Below, in pieces: positions 42,468 to 52,595 of a stretch of 64,000 nt of DNA. This DNA comes from Planococcus sp. SK3692 (GTDB lineage Bacteria > Bacillota > Bacilli > Bacillales_A > Planococcaceae). The translations under genes were made by a program, and so were the position numbers. The stretch is taken from the NCBI RefSeq assembly GCF_028890485.2, contig NZ_JARCHV010000002.1, positions 1,383,437-1,447,436 on the forward strand. Direction: 5' to 3'. Below the pieces are notes generated by a model, which had not been told where the DNA came from, made no database searches, and saw only the letters and a list, made by a program, of their open reading frames with translations. How positions within the stretch are numbered: the stretch's first letter is position 1; the number at the start of each line of letters is the position of its first letter.

Positions 42468-45296
42468 ATGTCTACCAATCAACCGGACACCAAATCCCCA
42501 TGGAATTCCATAACTGGCCCGAACTTAGGCTATGTAATGGAGATGTACGACCTTTACCAGGAATCCCCTGAATTGATCGACCCTGAATTTGCAGAGCTAT
42601 TCAAACAATACGGCCCGCCGGCAGAGCAGCCTGTTGTTCAGACAGGTGATGCAAGTGTGGCTTCAGCTGGTGTTGCAGTCGAACCGAACCGTTTTGAAAA
42701 AGTGCTCGCAGCCATCAACTTGGCGGAAGCTATCCGTGCACACGGTCATTTGGCTTCGGATATCTATCCGCTGAAAGACCAGCCGCGTGATACGGAACGG
42801 CTGGAAATCTCTAAATACGGCTTGACTGAAGCCGATTTGAAAGATGTTCCAGTGTCCTTGCTTTTGGAAAACGCTCCAGACGAAGTGAAAAATGGCTTGG
42901 ATGCGATCAATTACCTGAAATCACTTTACACGGACAAAATCGCTTACGAATTCGCGCATGTCATCCAACCGCAGGAACGCAGCTGGATCCAGTCGAAAAT
43001 CGAAGCAGGCGACATGAAGCCAAAACTTGATGCCGATAAGAAAAAACAAGTTTTGGATCTTTTGACGCGCGTCGAAGGATTTGAGAAATTCGTTCACCGC
43101 ACATTTGTCGGGCAAAAGCGCTTTTCAATCGAAGGCGTCGATTCGCTTGTCGTCTTGATGGATGAACTGGTCCGCATGTCCGAATCTGCAGGCACTGAAA
43201 ACATCATGATCGGCATGGCTCACCGTGGACGTTTGAATGTATTGACGCATATCCTCCACAAACCGTATGAGATGATGTTTGCTGGATTCGCGCATGTCGG
43301 CGATGAAGCGTTCCTTCCAGAGGATGGATCGCTTGAAATCACCAAAGGGTGGTTCGGCGATGTGAAATACCATATGGGTGCAGCACACAGTTCTAAAGCA
43401 GGAACAAAAATCAAGCTTGCCTATAACCCGTCCCACCTGGAAGTCGTGAGCCCGATCGTTACGGGTCAAACACGTGCTGCGCAGGAAATGACTTCCAAGA
43501 GCGGCTTGGCATCACACGAACCGAATAAAGCCTATTCGATCCTTGTACACGGCGATGCCGCGTTCCCGGGGCAAGGCATCGTAACAGAAACATTGAACTT
43601 TAGCCGAATCAAAGGCTATCAAACCGGTGGATCGATTCATATCATCGCCAATAACCTGATTGGTTTCACGACAGAACAGCATGATTCCCGCTCGACTCAT
43701 TATTCATCTGATCCGGCCAAAGGCTTTGAAGTTCCGGTATTGCACGTCAATGCAGACGATCCGGAAGCAGTTGTAGCCGTTGCACGCTTGGCATTTGAAT
43801 ACCGCGAGAAATTCGGCAAAGACATCTTGATTGACCTGATCGGCTACCGCCGTTATGGCCATAATGAAATGGATGAGCCGTTAGTGACGAACCCGATGAT
43901 GTATCACGGCGTTCATCAGCACGATACCGTCCGTGAATTGTACGGCAAGCAATTATCGTCAGAAAGCGTACTGTCAGAAGAAGAGGTCAAAAAGCTCGAT
44001 GCAGACATCCAAAAAGTGATGCAAGAAGCTTACGACAAAGTCAAAGAAAACAAATCCGATGACCAACCGAAACTAGAGATGCCAGAAGCCGTCTTGAACG
44101 GTTTCCCGGAAATCGAAACAGGCGTTGGCAAGGATACTCTTGAAAAAATGAACAACGAATTATTGTCATGGCCGCAAGACTTTTCCGCATTCGGCAAATT
44201 GGCGCGCATTTTGAAACGCCGCGAAGAGCCATTTAAAGGAAAAGGCAAAATCGATTGGGCCCATGCAGAAACACTGGCTTTCGGAGCCATTTTGCAAGAA
44301 GGCAACCCAATTCGCCTGACGGGGCAAGATGCACAGCGCGGAACCTTCGCACATCGCCATCTTGTGCTGCATGATGAGAAAAACGGCAACGAACTTGTTC
44401 CACTTCACCATATTTCCGACTCGAAAGCATCATTCGTCGTTTACAACAGTCCACTAAGTGAAGCTTCAATTCTTGGCTTTGAATACGGCTATAACGTAGA
44501 AAACGACAAAGCAATGGTCATTTGGGAAGCTCAATATGGGGATTTCGCCAACATGGCACAAGTCATGTTCGACCAATTCATTTCGTCCGGACGCGCAAAA
44601 TGGGGCCAAAAATCTGGCCTGGTCATGCTGCTTCCGCACGGCTATGAAGGGCAAGGCCCAGAACACTCCAGTGCACGCCTTGAGCGTTATTTGCAAATGG
44701 CTGGTGAAAACAACTGGACAGTCGCAAACCTATCCAGCGCAGCAAACTACTTCCACATTCTCCGCCGCCAGGCGAAAATGCTTGGAGAAGAAGCGATTCG
44801 CCCATTGATCATCGTGTCGCCGAAATCACTTCTCAGACATCCGCTTGTTGGGGCTGAAGTCGATCAATTGGCAGAAGGCAAGTTCGAGACAATCATCGAA
44901 CAGCCGGGCATGGGGCAAGATGCGAAAAAAGTGAAACGCCTGTTATTTGCTAGCGGTAAGATGGCTATTGATTTGGCAGAACGCGTCAAAGACGGAAAAG
45001 GCTACGAATGGGCGCATATCGTCCGCGTTGAGCAATTGTATCCGTTCCCGGCCGAAAAAATCAAAGCGATTGTCGACCGCTACCCGAATGCCAAGGAATT
45101 GGCATGGGTCCAGGAAGAGCCGCAAAATATGGGATCTTGGTCATTTGCCGATCCTTACTTGCGCGAACTTGCGGATGGCCAAGAAGTGAAATACTACGGA
45201 CGCATGAAGCGCCAAAGCCCTGCAGAAGGCGATGGCGAGTCACATAAAGTTGAACAGGCACGCATCATCGATGAAGCTTTAGCTAAATCGAAATGA
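42468..45296 (+). CDS. odhA: 2-oxoglutarate dehydrogenase E1 component
   Basis: 942 residues from ATG 42468, 8 bases after TTGGAGG. It is a thiamine-diphosphate enzyme of the SucA type: an N-terminal region WNSITGPNLGYVMEMYDLYQ, the HRGRLNVLTHI segment with active-site histidine, ThDP-binding LVHGDAAFPGQGIV and IANNLIGFTT, and the C-terminal HGYEGQGPEHSSARLERYLQ. It catalyses the first step of the complex, giving succinyl groups to OdhB in the TCA cycle. odhB follows after 24 bases. Confidence 0.97.
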   Translation: MSTNQPDTKSPWNSITGPNLGYVMEMYDLYQESPELIDPEFAELFKQYGPPAEQPVVQTGDASVASAGVAVEPNRFEKVLAAINLAEAIRAHGHLASDIYPLKDQPRDTERLEISKYGLTEADLKDVPVSLLLENAPDEVKNGLDAINYLKSLYTDKIAYEFAHVIQPQERSWIQSKIEAGDMKPKLDADKKKQVLDLLTRVEGFEKFVHRTFVGQKRFSIEGVDSLVVLMDELVRMSESAGTENIMIGMAHRGRLNVLTHILHKPYEMMFAGFAHVGDEAFLPEDGSLEITKGWFGDVKYHMGAAHSSKAGTKIKLAYNPSHLEVVSPIVTGQTRAAQEMTSKSGLASHEPNKAYSILVHGDAAFPGQGIVTETLNFSRIKGYQTGGSIHIIANNLIGFTTEQHDSRSTHYSSDPAKGFEVPVLHVNADDPEAVVAVARLAFEYREKFGKDILIDLIGYRRYGHNEMDEPLVTNPMMYHGVHQHDTVRELYGKQLSSESVLSEEEVKKLDADIQKVMQEAYDKVKENKSDDQPKLEMPEAVLNGFPEIETGVGKDTLEKMNNELLSWPQDFSAFGKLARILKRREEPFKGKGKIDWAHAETLAFGAILQEGNPIRLTGQDAQRGTFAHRHLVLHDEKNGNELVPLHHISDSKASFVVYNSPLSEASILGFEYGYNVENDKAMVIWEAQYGDFANMAQVMFDQFISSGRAKWGQKSGLVMLLPHGYEGQGPEHSSARLERYLQMAGENNWTVANLSSAANYFHILRRQAKMLGEEAIRPLIIVSPKSLLRHPLVGAEVDQLAEGKFETIIEQPGMGQDAKKVKRLLFASGKMAIDLAERVKDGKGYEWAHIVRVEQLYPFPAEKIKAIVDRYPNAKELAWVQEEPQNMGSWSFADPYLRELADGQEVKYYGRMKRQSPAEGDGESHKVEQARIIDEALAKSK

Positions 45297-45320
45297 TGAA
45301 CTTCTAAGGAGGAATTAATT

Positions 45321-46592
45321 GTGGCAGAGATCAAAGTACCGGAATTAGCAGAATCGATTACAGAAGGAACAATCGCCCAGTGGCTGAAACAGCCGGGCGA
45401 TACAGTAGAAAAAGGGGAATTCATCGTTGAACTTGAGACAGACAAAGTCAATGTTGAAGTCATCTCTGAAGAAGCGGGCGTCGTTCAGGAATTGCTCGCT
45501 GAAGAAGGCGATACAGTTGAAGTCGGCCAAGTAATCGCAACAGTCGGAGAAGGTTCCGGCGAAGCGGCAGCTTCAGCACCGAAAGAACAAGCACCAAAAG
45601 AAGATCTTGCCAAAGAAGAAGCGAAGCAAGAAGCTCCTGCAGACCAGGAAGCTGCGCCAACAGAAGAAGAAAGCACTTCTTCCGACCGCACAATTGCAAG
45701 CCCGGCAGCCCGCAAATTGGCACGTGAAAAAGGCATCGATTTGGCTTCTATCACGCCAGTAGACCCAATGGGCCGCGTACGCGTCCAAGACGTTGAAGCG
45801 CACGGTTCAAAACCTGCAGCGGCTCCAGCTCCAGCTAAACAGGAAGCACCAAAAGCTTCCGCATCCGCAGCGCCTTCTTCCGATGAAGAAAGCGGCCGCG
45901 TAGTCCGTGAAAAAATGACAAGACGCCGCCAGACCATCGCTAAGCGTTTGCTTGAAGTAAAGCAATCGACTGCCATGCTGACGACGTTCAACGAAATCGA
46001 CATGACCAATGTAATGGAACTGCGCAAGCGCAAGAAAGACAAATTCCAGCAAGACCATGACGTCAAGCTTGGGTTCATGTCATTCTTCACTAAAGCAGTA
46101 ACTGCTGCATTGAAAAAATACCCATATGTCAACGCTGAAATCGATGGCACAGATGTGCTCTTGAAGCAGTTCTACGATGTAGGGATCGCTGTATCGACTG
46201 AAGAAGGCCTTGTAGTGCCGATCGTCCGCGATACAGACAAAAAGAACTTTGCAGAAATCGAAGCGTCCATCGGCGAATTGGCGACAAAAGCACGCGACAA
46301 GAAATTATCAATCGGCGATATGACCGGCGGATCGTTCACGATCACAAACGGGGGTGTCTTTGGTTCGCTCTTGTCTACACCAATCTTGAACGGTACACAA
46401 GTTGGTATCCTCGGTATGCACACGATACAGAAACGCCCGATCGCAGTAGGCGACAATGTCGAAATCCGTCCGATGATGTACGTAGCCTTGTCGTATGACC
46501 ACCGCGTCATTGATGGCAGCGATTCTGTTGGATTCTTGAAAACAGTGAAAGAATTGATCGAGAACCCAGAAGACCTATTGCTTGAATCTTAA
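45321..46592 (+). CDS. odhB: Dihydrolipoyllysine succinyltransferase (E2) of 2-oxoglutarate dehydrogenase
   Basis: 423 residues from a GTG at 45321 behind AAGGAGG. Order: lipoyl domain (Lys42 in ETDKVNVEV), an Ala/Glu/Pro-rich linker, an E3-binding domain ([15 protein letters not shown], about 125-160), a second flexible linker and the catalytic domain with SYDHRVIDG (His394, Asp398). It transfers succinyl groups to CoA. The expected E3 gene is not adjacent, which is normal because E3 usually sits in the pdh operon. Confidence 0.97.
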   Translation: MAEIKVPELAESITEGTIAQWLKQPGDTVEKGEFIVELETDKVNVEVISEEAGVVQELLAEEGDTVEVGQVIATVGEGSGEAAASAPKEQAPKEDLAKEEAKQEAPADQEAAPTEEESTSSDRTIASPAARKLAREKGIDLASITPVDPMGRVRVQDVEAHGSKPAAAPAPAKQEAPKASASAAPSSDEESGRVVREKMTRRRQTIAKRLLEVKQSTAMLTTFNEIDMTNVMELRKRKKDKFQQDHDVKLGFMSFFTKAVTAALKKYPYVNAEIDGTDVLLKQFYDVGIAVSTEEGLVVPIVRDTDKKNFAEIEASIGELATKARDKKLSIGDMTGGSFTITNGGVFGSLLSTPILNGTQVGILGMHTIQKRPIAVGDNVEIRPMMYVALSYDHRVIDGSDSVGFLKTVKELIENPEDLLLES

Positions 46593-46601
46593 GACCACAC
46601 C

Positions 46602-46634
46602 AAAAGGCAGCTCCATTGCGGGGCTGCCTTTTGT
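46602..46634 (+). terminator. Rho-independent terminator of odhAB
   Basis: A 10-bp stem (46602-46611 with 46623-46632) ending in TTTT. Confidence 0.85.
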
Positions 46635-46669
46635 TATGGGATAATGTGGCATAGAGACGGGGGATTTGG

Positions 46670-47269
46670 ATGGAACTGGATTTTTTATGGGAAATGGCGA
46701 TAGAATACGGATATTTAAGCATATTCTTGGTAAATTGGCTCCTGCTGTTTGGACTGCCGATTCCTAATGAATTCGCTGCCGCATTTTCAGGCGTTGTGAC
46801 GGAAACAAGTGATTTCAAGCCACTTCCTGCTTTTTTATCAGCATATAGCGGGCTGATTACGAGTAATTTATTTGCCTATGGGCTCGGCTGGCTGTTTGGG
46901 CATCGCATGATCGCTTGGCTAAAGACAACATTTCTGCAAAGCAGCATCGAACGGTTTCAACAATTTTTGACCCGTAAAGGCAATTGGGCGATCGCTTTCA
47001 GTTTTTTCCTTCCCGGTGTGCGCTGGGCAATGCCTTATGTCGTAGGGGCCGACCGCTTTCCGCTCGGGCGCTATTTGTTGTTCGCCATGCCTGCCGGATT
47101 TGTCTGGACTTTCGTTTATTTTACATTGGGGCGCAGTTTCCCTTATGCTTATGAAACGATCCTCGGGCATTTGCAATGGTTTTTAATCGCATTATCGACT
47201 ATCGCGGTCATTGGCTTGGTGGGGTATCTTACTATCGTTCGAAAAGGCGGCAAGGGAGGGCAAGTTTGA
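46670..47269 (+). CDS. DedA family membrane protein
   Basis: 199 residues with about five hydrophobic segments and the VTT/DedA signature FFLPGVRWAMPYVVGADRF (F-x-PG-x-R) in the middle. DedA proteins, including the flippases of the UptA and PetA classes, move undecaprenyl phosphate or phospholipids across the membrane. Which class this belongs to is not evident. The start is ATG 46670 behind GGGGGATT. The stop overlaps the -35 box of the next gene. Confidence 0.85.
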   Translation: MELDFLWEMAIEYGYLSIFLVNWLLLFGLPIPNEFAAAFSGVVTETSDFKPLPAFLSAYSGLITSNLFAYGLGWLFGHRMIAWLKTTFLQSSIERFQQFLTRKGNWAIAFSFFLPGVRWAMPYVVGADRFPLGRYLLFAMPAGFVWTFVYFTLGRSFPYAYETILGHLQWFLIALSTIAVIGLVGYLTIVRKGGKGGQV

Positions 47270-47294
47270 ATTTCCGAACAGTTTTCCTTATACT
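47266..47294 (+). promoter_or_regulatory. Predicted sigma-A promoter for the DUF6501-like gene
   Basis: TTGAAT at 47266-47271, a 17-base spacer and TATACT at 47289-47294. It overlaps the DedA gene stop codon. Confidence 0.6.
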
Positions 47295-47345
47295 GAATAG
47301 AGCAGCAGTACACTACATTCACATTGACAGAAAAGGGTGATACCG

Positions 47346-47543
47346 ATGATACATACCAATTGGCTAGAAAAAGAAACCGTCCGCACCGTTACGTGCAAAC
47401 ACACCGATGCCGACAAATTTTTAGTGTCGAACGTGCTGACAGCGGGGCAACAATATGACGTGAAAAACGAAACGGATGAATTTTTGTTTGTCGTAGACAA
47501 TACAGGTAAAGTCGGCGGCTATTACAAAACTTATTTCAAATGA
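47346..47543 (+). CDS. Small conserved protein, DUF6501-like, 65 residues
   Basis: A compact soluble protein with MIHTNWLEKETVRTVTC at the start and ETDEFLFVVDNTGKVGGYYKTYF at the end, probably a small beta-barrel. It resembles a family of uncharacterised Bacillales proteins; the family label is from memory and not verified. ATG 47346 follows AAAAGGGTGA. A terminator follows the stop. Confidence 0.78.
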   Translation: MIHTNWLEKETVRTVTCKHTDADKFLVSNVLTAGQQYDVKNETDEFLFVVDNTGKVGGYYKTYFK

Positions 47544-47549
47544 TGAACA

Positions 47550-47576
47550 AAAACCGATGAAGCCATCGGTTTTTTC
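47550..47576 (+). terminator. Rho-independent terminator
   Basis: A 10-bp stem (47550-47559 with 47564-47573) followed by T residues. It ends upstream of the MoxR-like gene. Confidence 0.82.
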
Positions 47577-47598
47577 TATGGAGACAGGAGTGGAGCAA

Positions 47599-48456
47599 AT
47601 GACGATTATCGAAGAAGAAATCAAAAAACGGACGCAGCGGGATCATGCAGAAGATTCGAACCTGATCGGGGAAGGCGGCTATATCTCACCTGATGAAAAT
47701 TTATGGAACGATATCCTAACAGCCATCGTGCTGAAAAAACCAGTGCTATTGAAAGGGCCGACGGGAGCAGGAAAAACCAAGCTTGCCGAAAGCATATCTG
47801 ATTTGTTCCAGCAGCCCATTCAAAGCATTAATTGTTCTGTAGACTTGGACGCGGAAGCATTGCTCGGCTTTAAGACATTGGTGCAGCGCGATGGAAAAAG
47901 CACAATTGAATTTGTAGAAGGCCCTGTCGTAACTGCTATGAAGCATGGCCATATTCTTTATATAGATGAAATCAACATGGCAAAAGCCGAAACCTTGCCG
48001 ATCCTCCACAGTGCCCTCGACTATCGTCGGATGTTAACCAATCCATTCACCGGCGAAGTGATCCAAGCGCATCCTGACTTCTCGGTAATGGCTGCCATTA
48101 ATGAAGGGTACATCGGGACATCGCCAATGAATGAAGCGCTAAAAAACCGTTTCATTTCTTATCCGATTCCTTATCTATCTGGCGAACAACTCCGGAACCT
48201 ATGGGACCGGGAATTTCCGGATGCCGACCCGAAACTGAAAACTTTTATGCTAAACTTGGCGGGTGATTTGATGAAGCAAGTGGAGAGCGGCTTGATGTCG
48301 GAAGAAGCCGCATCGATCCGTAGCTTATTGGATGCCACCGCGCTCGCAATGCACATCGATGCACTGCGCGCCGTCCGCTACGCCATCGCTGAAAAACTGG
48401 ACGACGAAAGTGAACGGAATTTATTGATGGATTTGGCGAATACTTGGCGAAAGTAG
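47599..48456 (+). CDS. yojN: MoxR-like AAA+ ATPase (YojN)
   Basis: 285 residues from ATG 47599 behind GGAGTGGAG; ATG 47557 lies within the upstream terminator and is unlikely. Walker A GPTGAGKT is at 53-60, Walker B ILYIDEINMA near 125, and sensor 1 MAAINEGY later, as in the CbbQ/NirQ/NorQ branch. Such ATPases act as chaperones with a partner VWA protein, here the next gene 9 bases away. The pair corresponds to B. subtilis yojN-yojO near odhAB. The target complex is unknown. Confidence 0.88.
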   Translation: MTIIEEEIKKRTQRDHAEDSNLIGEGGYISPDENLWNDILTAIVLKKPVLLKGPTGAGKTKLAESISDLFQQPIQSINCSVDLDAEALLGFKTLVQRDGKSTIEFVEGPVVTAMKHGHILYIDEINMAKAETLPILHSALDYRRMLTNPFTGEVIQAHPDFSVMAAINEGYIGTSPMNEALKNRFISYPIPYLSGEQLRNLWDREFPDADPKLKTFMLNLAGDLMKQVESGLMSEEAASIRSLLDATALAMHIDALRAVRYAIAEKLDDESERNLLMDLANTWRK

Positions 48457-48465
48457 GGATGCAGG

Positions 48466-50322
48466 ATGACTTCAATCAATCGCTTTATCCAATTCAATAA
48501 TGAAACGGTTGATACGAGGCTCCTCAACCGGATGGAACAACTTGCGAGAGCATTGTCATCCGCGCCTTATTTGCGGTTGACGACAAGGAAATTATGGGAA
48601 TTCCGGCCATCTGAAGGCGCCGTTTCGATGAGTGTTTTTTGGCGCCACCGGCCAAAGGAAATCGAGCAAGCTGGTTATCTCTCGGATATTTATTTAGTAA
48701 GCGCTGGGTTTTGGCGCCATTTCAGCTTGCGTTCTTGGCGCAGTTTTGAACAAATAGACACACGCTTGCCGGAACTTGCTGCTCAATTGCTATTGATGGC
48801 AGAAGAATTTCGTTTAAGTGACCGCATCACTGCGGAGCGCCCGGGGACAAAGCATGCGTTTGAAGTAAGGGAGAAAATCGTCTCTGGTTTTCATTCCGAT
48901 CAGCTGGAACAGAACCGCAAAAAAGGGTTTTGGGCCGACGCCTTCCTAAATGCCGCTTATTTGAAGCTGCGCGGCAAAGATGTGTCGCTAAGCGGTGAAC
49001 TGGATCCATTGTTTTTGGCGTGGACGGAATTATTCAGCGCAGATTCTACTGAAGATTGTGCTAGAACCGTCCAGAAGATTTTGCCGCAACTGGAATATTT
49101 GCTAGGTTCCGATGCGCTTCATACCTACTATACTTTTGGTGAACCGGCAGAAAAAATGCCGCCGCCAAGGTATCATGACGGTATTGAGGCAGAGCAGTCC
49201 GAAGAACAAGAAGAGATCGACACAATCGAAGAATGGTTCCAGTCGTGGCACCGTGAAACCGAGTTGAATGATGCCGCTGCCCTTGAATACGAACTCGAGC
49301 GCGGCGACTCAAAGCTTGCCGATGGAGGCAGGGAAGAAGACGGCGCAGGGGAAATCGAGCAAACCGGAACAGGGGAATCGAAAGGCGAACATCGCGAAGA
49401 CAATCTCGCTGATGAACAAAGGAAAGACGAGAAAAAACCCAAAAAAGCAAACGGCCGTTTTGGCCCAGCAAATGATGGCGTCGTTTACTACGAATCGCGT
49501 ATCAAAGCTTTGCCTTTCGACCGCCAGCAGCTGCAGCACTGGCGCAGCGAACAAGCCCCATATGTGCGTGCATTGCTGAAGGAAATGCAAAAACGCATGC
49601 AGCAGCGGATTGAAAGCGAACGGACGAACTTGCATGCCGGGCGCCTGTCAAAAAACCTATTGCAGCTCGTTACTGACGAACGGCCAAAGCCATTTTACCG
49701 GAAAACCGCCCCTTCAAAGCAATTGGATGCGGTTTTCAGCTTGATGATCGACGGTTCCGCTTCGATGGTCGACAAGCTCGACGAGACGAAGCAGGCGGTG
49801 CTATTATTCCACGATGTGCTCAGGTCGCTAAAAATCCCGCATGAAATCGCGGTATTTTATGAAGATGCCTACGAAGCCGGAGATGACATGCAGCCTAATT
49901 ATTTTGAATGGCTGCATAAATTCACCGACGGCATGGCCGACCACTCGGCTGAGATTCTCTCACTCGATGCCCATGAAGACAATCGTGACGGCTTTGCAAT
50001 TCGCTGGATGGCCGAGCGCCTGAAACAACGTCCGGAAAAGCACCGCTTCATGCTGGTTTTTTCGGATGGCGAGCCGTCTGCTTATAATTACGCCGACAAT
50101 GGCATCATCGACACGGCTCAAGCCGTGTCGGAAACCGAAAAGATGGGCATTGAAGTGATGCATCTGTTTTTAAGTGGTGAATCGACAAGCGAAGAACAAG
50201 CCGCATTCTACCGGATGCTCTACGGCAATAAATCGGTCAGCGCTGATTCACTGGAGCAATTTGTCGAGCAGACGCTGCGCTTATTGAAACGCACCTTGCA
50301 TTTGGTTGTACAGGCATTATAA
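48466..50322 (+). CDS. yojO: VWA-domain protein (YojO, NorD/CobT-like)
   Basis: 618 residues: a helical N-terminal half, an acidic low-complexity linker (about 240-330) and a C-terminal von Willebrand A domain with an intact metal-ion-dependent adhesion site, DGSASM near residue 428. NorD and CobT partners of MoxR ATPases have this layout. It probably brings the ATPase to a client metalloenzyme or surface complex. No nitric-oxide reductase or cobaltochelatase genes are in the window. Confidence 0.87.
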   Translation: MTSINRFIQFNNETVDTRLLNRMEQLARALSSAPYLRLTTRKLWEFRPSEGAVSMSVFWRHRPKEIEQAGYLSDIYLVSAGFWRHFSLRSWRSFEQIDTRLPELAAQLLLMAEEFRLSDRITAERPGTKHAFEVREKIVSGFHSDQLEQNRKKGFWADAFLNAAYLKLRGKDVSLSGELDPLFLAWTELFSADSTEDCARTVQKILPQLEYLLGSDALHTYYTFGEPAEKMPPPRYHDGIEAEQSEEQEEIDTIEEWFQSWHRETELNDAAALEYELERGDSKLADGGREEDGAGEIEQTGTGESKGEHREDNLADEQRKDEKKPKKANGRFGPANDGVVYYESRIKALPFDRQQLQHWRSEQAPYVRALLKEMQKRMQQRIESERTNLHAGRLSKNLLQLVTDERPKPFYRKTAPSKQLDAVFSLMIDGSASMVDKLDETKQAVLLFHDVLRSLKIPHEIAVFYEDAYEAGDDMQPNYFEWLHKFTDGMADHSAEILSLDAHEDNRDGFAIRWMAERLKQRPEKHRFMLVFSDGEPSAYNYADNGIIDTAQAVSETEKMGIEVMHLFLSGESTSEEQAAFYRMLYGNKSVSADSLEQFVEQTLRLLKRTLHLVVQAL

Positions 50323-50332
50323 TGAACAATCT

Positions 50333-50368
50333 AAAAACCCCTTCGCAAAAAATACGAAGGGGTTTTTT
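50333..50368. terminator. Bidirectional terminator between yojO and telA
   Basis: A 13-bp stem of A5-CCCCTTCG with CGAAGGGG-T5 lies between the two convergent genes and overlaps neither. Confidence 0.87.
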
Positions 50369-50369
50369 A

Positions 50370-51539
50370 TCAGTTCTTTTCCTGGCCATCGTGGATGGCG
50401 AGCAGGCGTTGCTTTAAGTCTTCTTCCATACGGCCAATTTCAAGCTCTGCCGCTTTACGGTTGCGGCGGCCTTCTGCCTGGATTTTCAAGGTTTCTTCAA
50501 TCGTCTCAAGCAAATTTTCCTGGGTTTGTTTCAAGGTCTCGATTTCGACGATGCCGCGCTCGTTCTCGCGTGCCGTTTCGATCGAGTTCATCTTAAGCAT
50601 TTCCGAGTTTTTCAATAACAGCTCGTTTGTGGTGGCGGTCACTTGTTTTTGTGCTTCGACAGCTTTCATCTGCTTGTTCAAGGTCAAAGCGATAGCGATC
50701 TGGTTTTTCCATAAAGGAATGGATGTCATGATCGACGATTGGATTTTTTCTGCCAAAGTTTGGTTGGTCTGTTGGATCATGCGGATTTGCGGCGCACTCT
50801 GGATGGTGATCTGGCGCGACAATTGCAAGTCATACAAACGTTTTTCCAAGCGGTCAACATACTGGACCATATCGTTCACTTCCTGATAGGCCATCTGGTC
50901 ATTAGAAGCTTCGGCTTTTTTGCGCAGTGCGGGAATCGTTTCGTTCATGATTTCGTCCCGTTTGATTTCCGCCGCTGCGATATAGACGTTTAAGGCTTGG
51001 AAATACGTCTTGTTCTGGTCATATAATTGCTCCAGCATCTGGACATCTTCCAACAGGCCTCGTTTTGAATGGTCAAGCTGGACGCTGATACGGTCAACTT
51101 GTGTGCTTAACTTTTGGTATTTGCTCATCATTTCCTGGACCGAATACTTTGCGCGATTGAACACTTTGCGCAGACCTTTTTGCTTTTTCTGCGTCAGTTC
51201 TTCCGGATTCAGCTGTTCAAGCTTTTTCATCAGGTCATGGAGAACATCACCGACAGGGCCGATGTCTTTTCGCTGGACGTGATCGAGCATTTTATGAGAA
51301 AACTGGCTCAGCTGGTTTTGGGCATTGGCGCCGTAAGTAAGGATGGCTTCACGATTGCCTGTCGGAATTTGTTTGGCCAATTCACGGGCTTTTTCCTGCT
51401 CCTCGGTACTCAAGCGGTCAAGCAGTGCGACAGGCTGTCCGTCCGTCTGCGCCAATTGCGTTTGTGGGGATGCTTGCTCCATGCCGAAAGGGGTCCCAAG
51501 AAGCTCATCCAACTCATTTCTCGTCTGATTGTTGGTCAT
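50370..51539 (-). CDS. yaaN: TelA/YaaN family toxic anion resistance protein
   Basis: 389 residues from ATG 51539, 9 bases after AAAGGAG; B. subtilis YaaN is about 386. Mostly long coiled-coil-like helices. The family (TelA/KlaA) was named for tellurite resistance but is common and linked to envelope stress and cationic peptide resistance. It overlaps the xpaC-like gene by 26 bases. An N-terminal region of about 70 residues is polar and less structured. Confidence 0.88.
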   Translation of the reverse strand: MTNNQTRNELDELLGTPFGMEQASPQTQLAQTDGQPVALLDRLSTEEQEKARELAKQIPTGNREAILTYGANAQNQLSQFSHKMLDHVQRKDIGPVGDVLHDLMKKLEQLNPEELTQKKQKGLRKVFNRAKYSVQEMMSKYQKLSTQVDRISVQLDHSKRGLLEDVQMLEQLYDQNKTYFQALNVYIAAAEIKRDEIMNETIPALRKKAEASNDQMAYQEVNDMVQYVDRLEKRLYDLQLSRQITIQSAPQIRMIQQTNQTLAEKIQSSIMTSIPLWKNQIAIALTLNKQMKAVEAQKQVTATTNELLLKNSEMLKMNSIETARENERGIVEIETLKQTQENLLETIEETLKIQAEGRRNRKAAELEIGRMEEDLKQRLLAIHDGQEKN

Positions 51540-52218
51540 TTTCCATGTCTCCTTTGTGTTCGATTTGCTGTTGCTGGTCGATCGTTCTCGTATTGTGCTG
51601 GTCGACAGCGAGCCGCGCATAATCAAGCTCCATGCGCAATTGCTCTACGTCCGTAGACAACACGCGCTTTAAGTCGGCTTCCATGACTTGCTGCAATGAA
51701 CGAAGCATTTCCCGCGTTTCCTGGAGCGCAATGCGCATCTCCATGTCTTTGACGGGCTGCCCAACCAATAATGTATATTTGCCGGTCAGTTCAATGGCAG
51801 AATCCAGATGCGAATAGAAGAACGGTTCTGCCAAGTAGAATTTGCGCGGGTTTTGCTGGACGATCATTAAAATTCTATTTGCGATTTTCACCATATCCAT
51901 CAATTGCTTGAAAGAGGAAATGGAACGTACTTTATAGTATTGGCTTTGCAAGGTTTTGATTTTTTCTTTGCCTTCCTTGATCTGCACCCGGATATTCCGG
52001 TATTCGCTTCTAGTCATGCCGAGCTGCTTGGAGTCGCTCGACAGCTGGTATTGCTTCATCGATGTATTGCTGGCAAGATAAGTGCCGGCTGCAACAGCAC
52101 CGGAAGCAAGCAGCCCGATCTCCGCTCCTAAATAGAGAATCGGGAACATGGCGGACATAAGAGGGAGGCTGACCGATTGTCTTTTGATGAAGTTTTCGAT
52201 CGGCTTAATGGGTTTCAT
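51514..52218 (-). CDS. xpaC: XpaC family protein
   Basis: 234 residues. A short basic start is followed by a hydrophobic stretch at about 20-48 that could form a hairpin or anchor, and a helical cytosolic domain with [31 protein letters not shown]. XpaC was named for 5-bromo-4-chloroindolyl phosphate hydrolysis, although a phosphatase activity is doubtful. It pairs with telA as xpaC-yaaN does in B. subtilis. ATG 52218 is 7 bases after AAGGAGG. Confidence 0.85.
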   Translation of the reverse strand: MKPIKPIENFIKRQSVSLPLMSAMFPILYLGAEIGLLASGAVAAGTYLASNTSMKQYQLSSDSKQLGMTRSEYRNIRVQIKEGKEKIKTLQSQYYKVRSISSFKQLMDMVKIANRILMIVQQNPRKFYLAEPFFYSHLDSAIELTGKYTLLVGQPVKDMEMRIALQETREMLRSLQQVMEADLKRVLSTDVEQLRMELDYARLAVDQHNTRTIDQQQQIEHKGDMENDQQSDEK

Positions 52219-52456
52219 GCTTTAACCTCCTTAACGGCTACTAAACTATACGTGCGGCGCGGGAAAAAGTTTCATTGCGCGCTTCTCTATCCCTTATTTT
52301 ACGTGAACGGGAGAGCCAATACAAACTTCCGGACCGTTTAGTTGCTGCCACATTAAGGCTTTACAAATTCCCATTAATTTGGCATAATGCAAATAAGGAT
52401 TTTTAGGAAGCCTAAAAAAATAGTTTGGAAAAGATTCAGAAAGTTTTTAGATTTGT

Positions 52457-52484
52457 TTGACTTTTATAGTCAATTTGATATAAT
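52457..52484 (+). promoter_or_regulatory. Strong sigma-A promoter of the csp gene, with palindrome over the -35 box
   Basis: TTGACT at 52457-52462, 16 bases, and extended TGA-TATAAT at 52476-52484. The -35 is the left arm of a perfect palindrome TTGACT-TTTAT-AGTCAA (52457-52473) that could be an operator. The leader would be about 143 bases. Confidence 0.75.
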
Positions 52485-52494
52485 TAAGGTAATT

Positions 52495-52595
52495 CAACAT
52501 ACGAACTTCCGCAACAGCTATTCACATATTCCCAAAAGTGATCAGCAAGTGTCGGTACTTTTGGGAATATGTGAATTTTTTTATGAAGGTTCGCA
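52495..52595 (+). promoter_or_regulatory. Structured leader of the csp gene with terminator-like hairpin
   Basis: Bases 52520-52539 pair perfectly with 52557-52576 (20 bp, 17-base loop) and are followed by a T-rich run. Weaker outer arms ATACGAACTT (52499-52508) and GGTTCGCAT (near 52588-52597) extend it. The hairpin precedes the csp start by 58 bases, so it could attenuate transcription or act as a temperature-dependent RNA switch. Confidence 0.65.

Noticed and set aside
45485..46150. 221-codon minus-strand open frame inside odhB
   Set aside because: Mirror of the Ala/Glu/Pro-rich linkers of odhB; composition is a shadow and no start signal is present.
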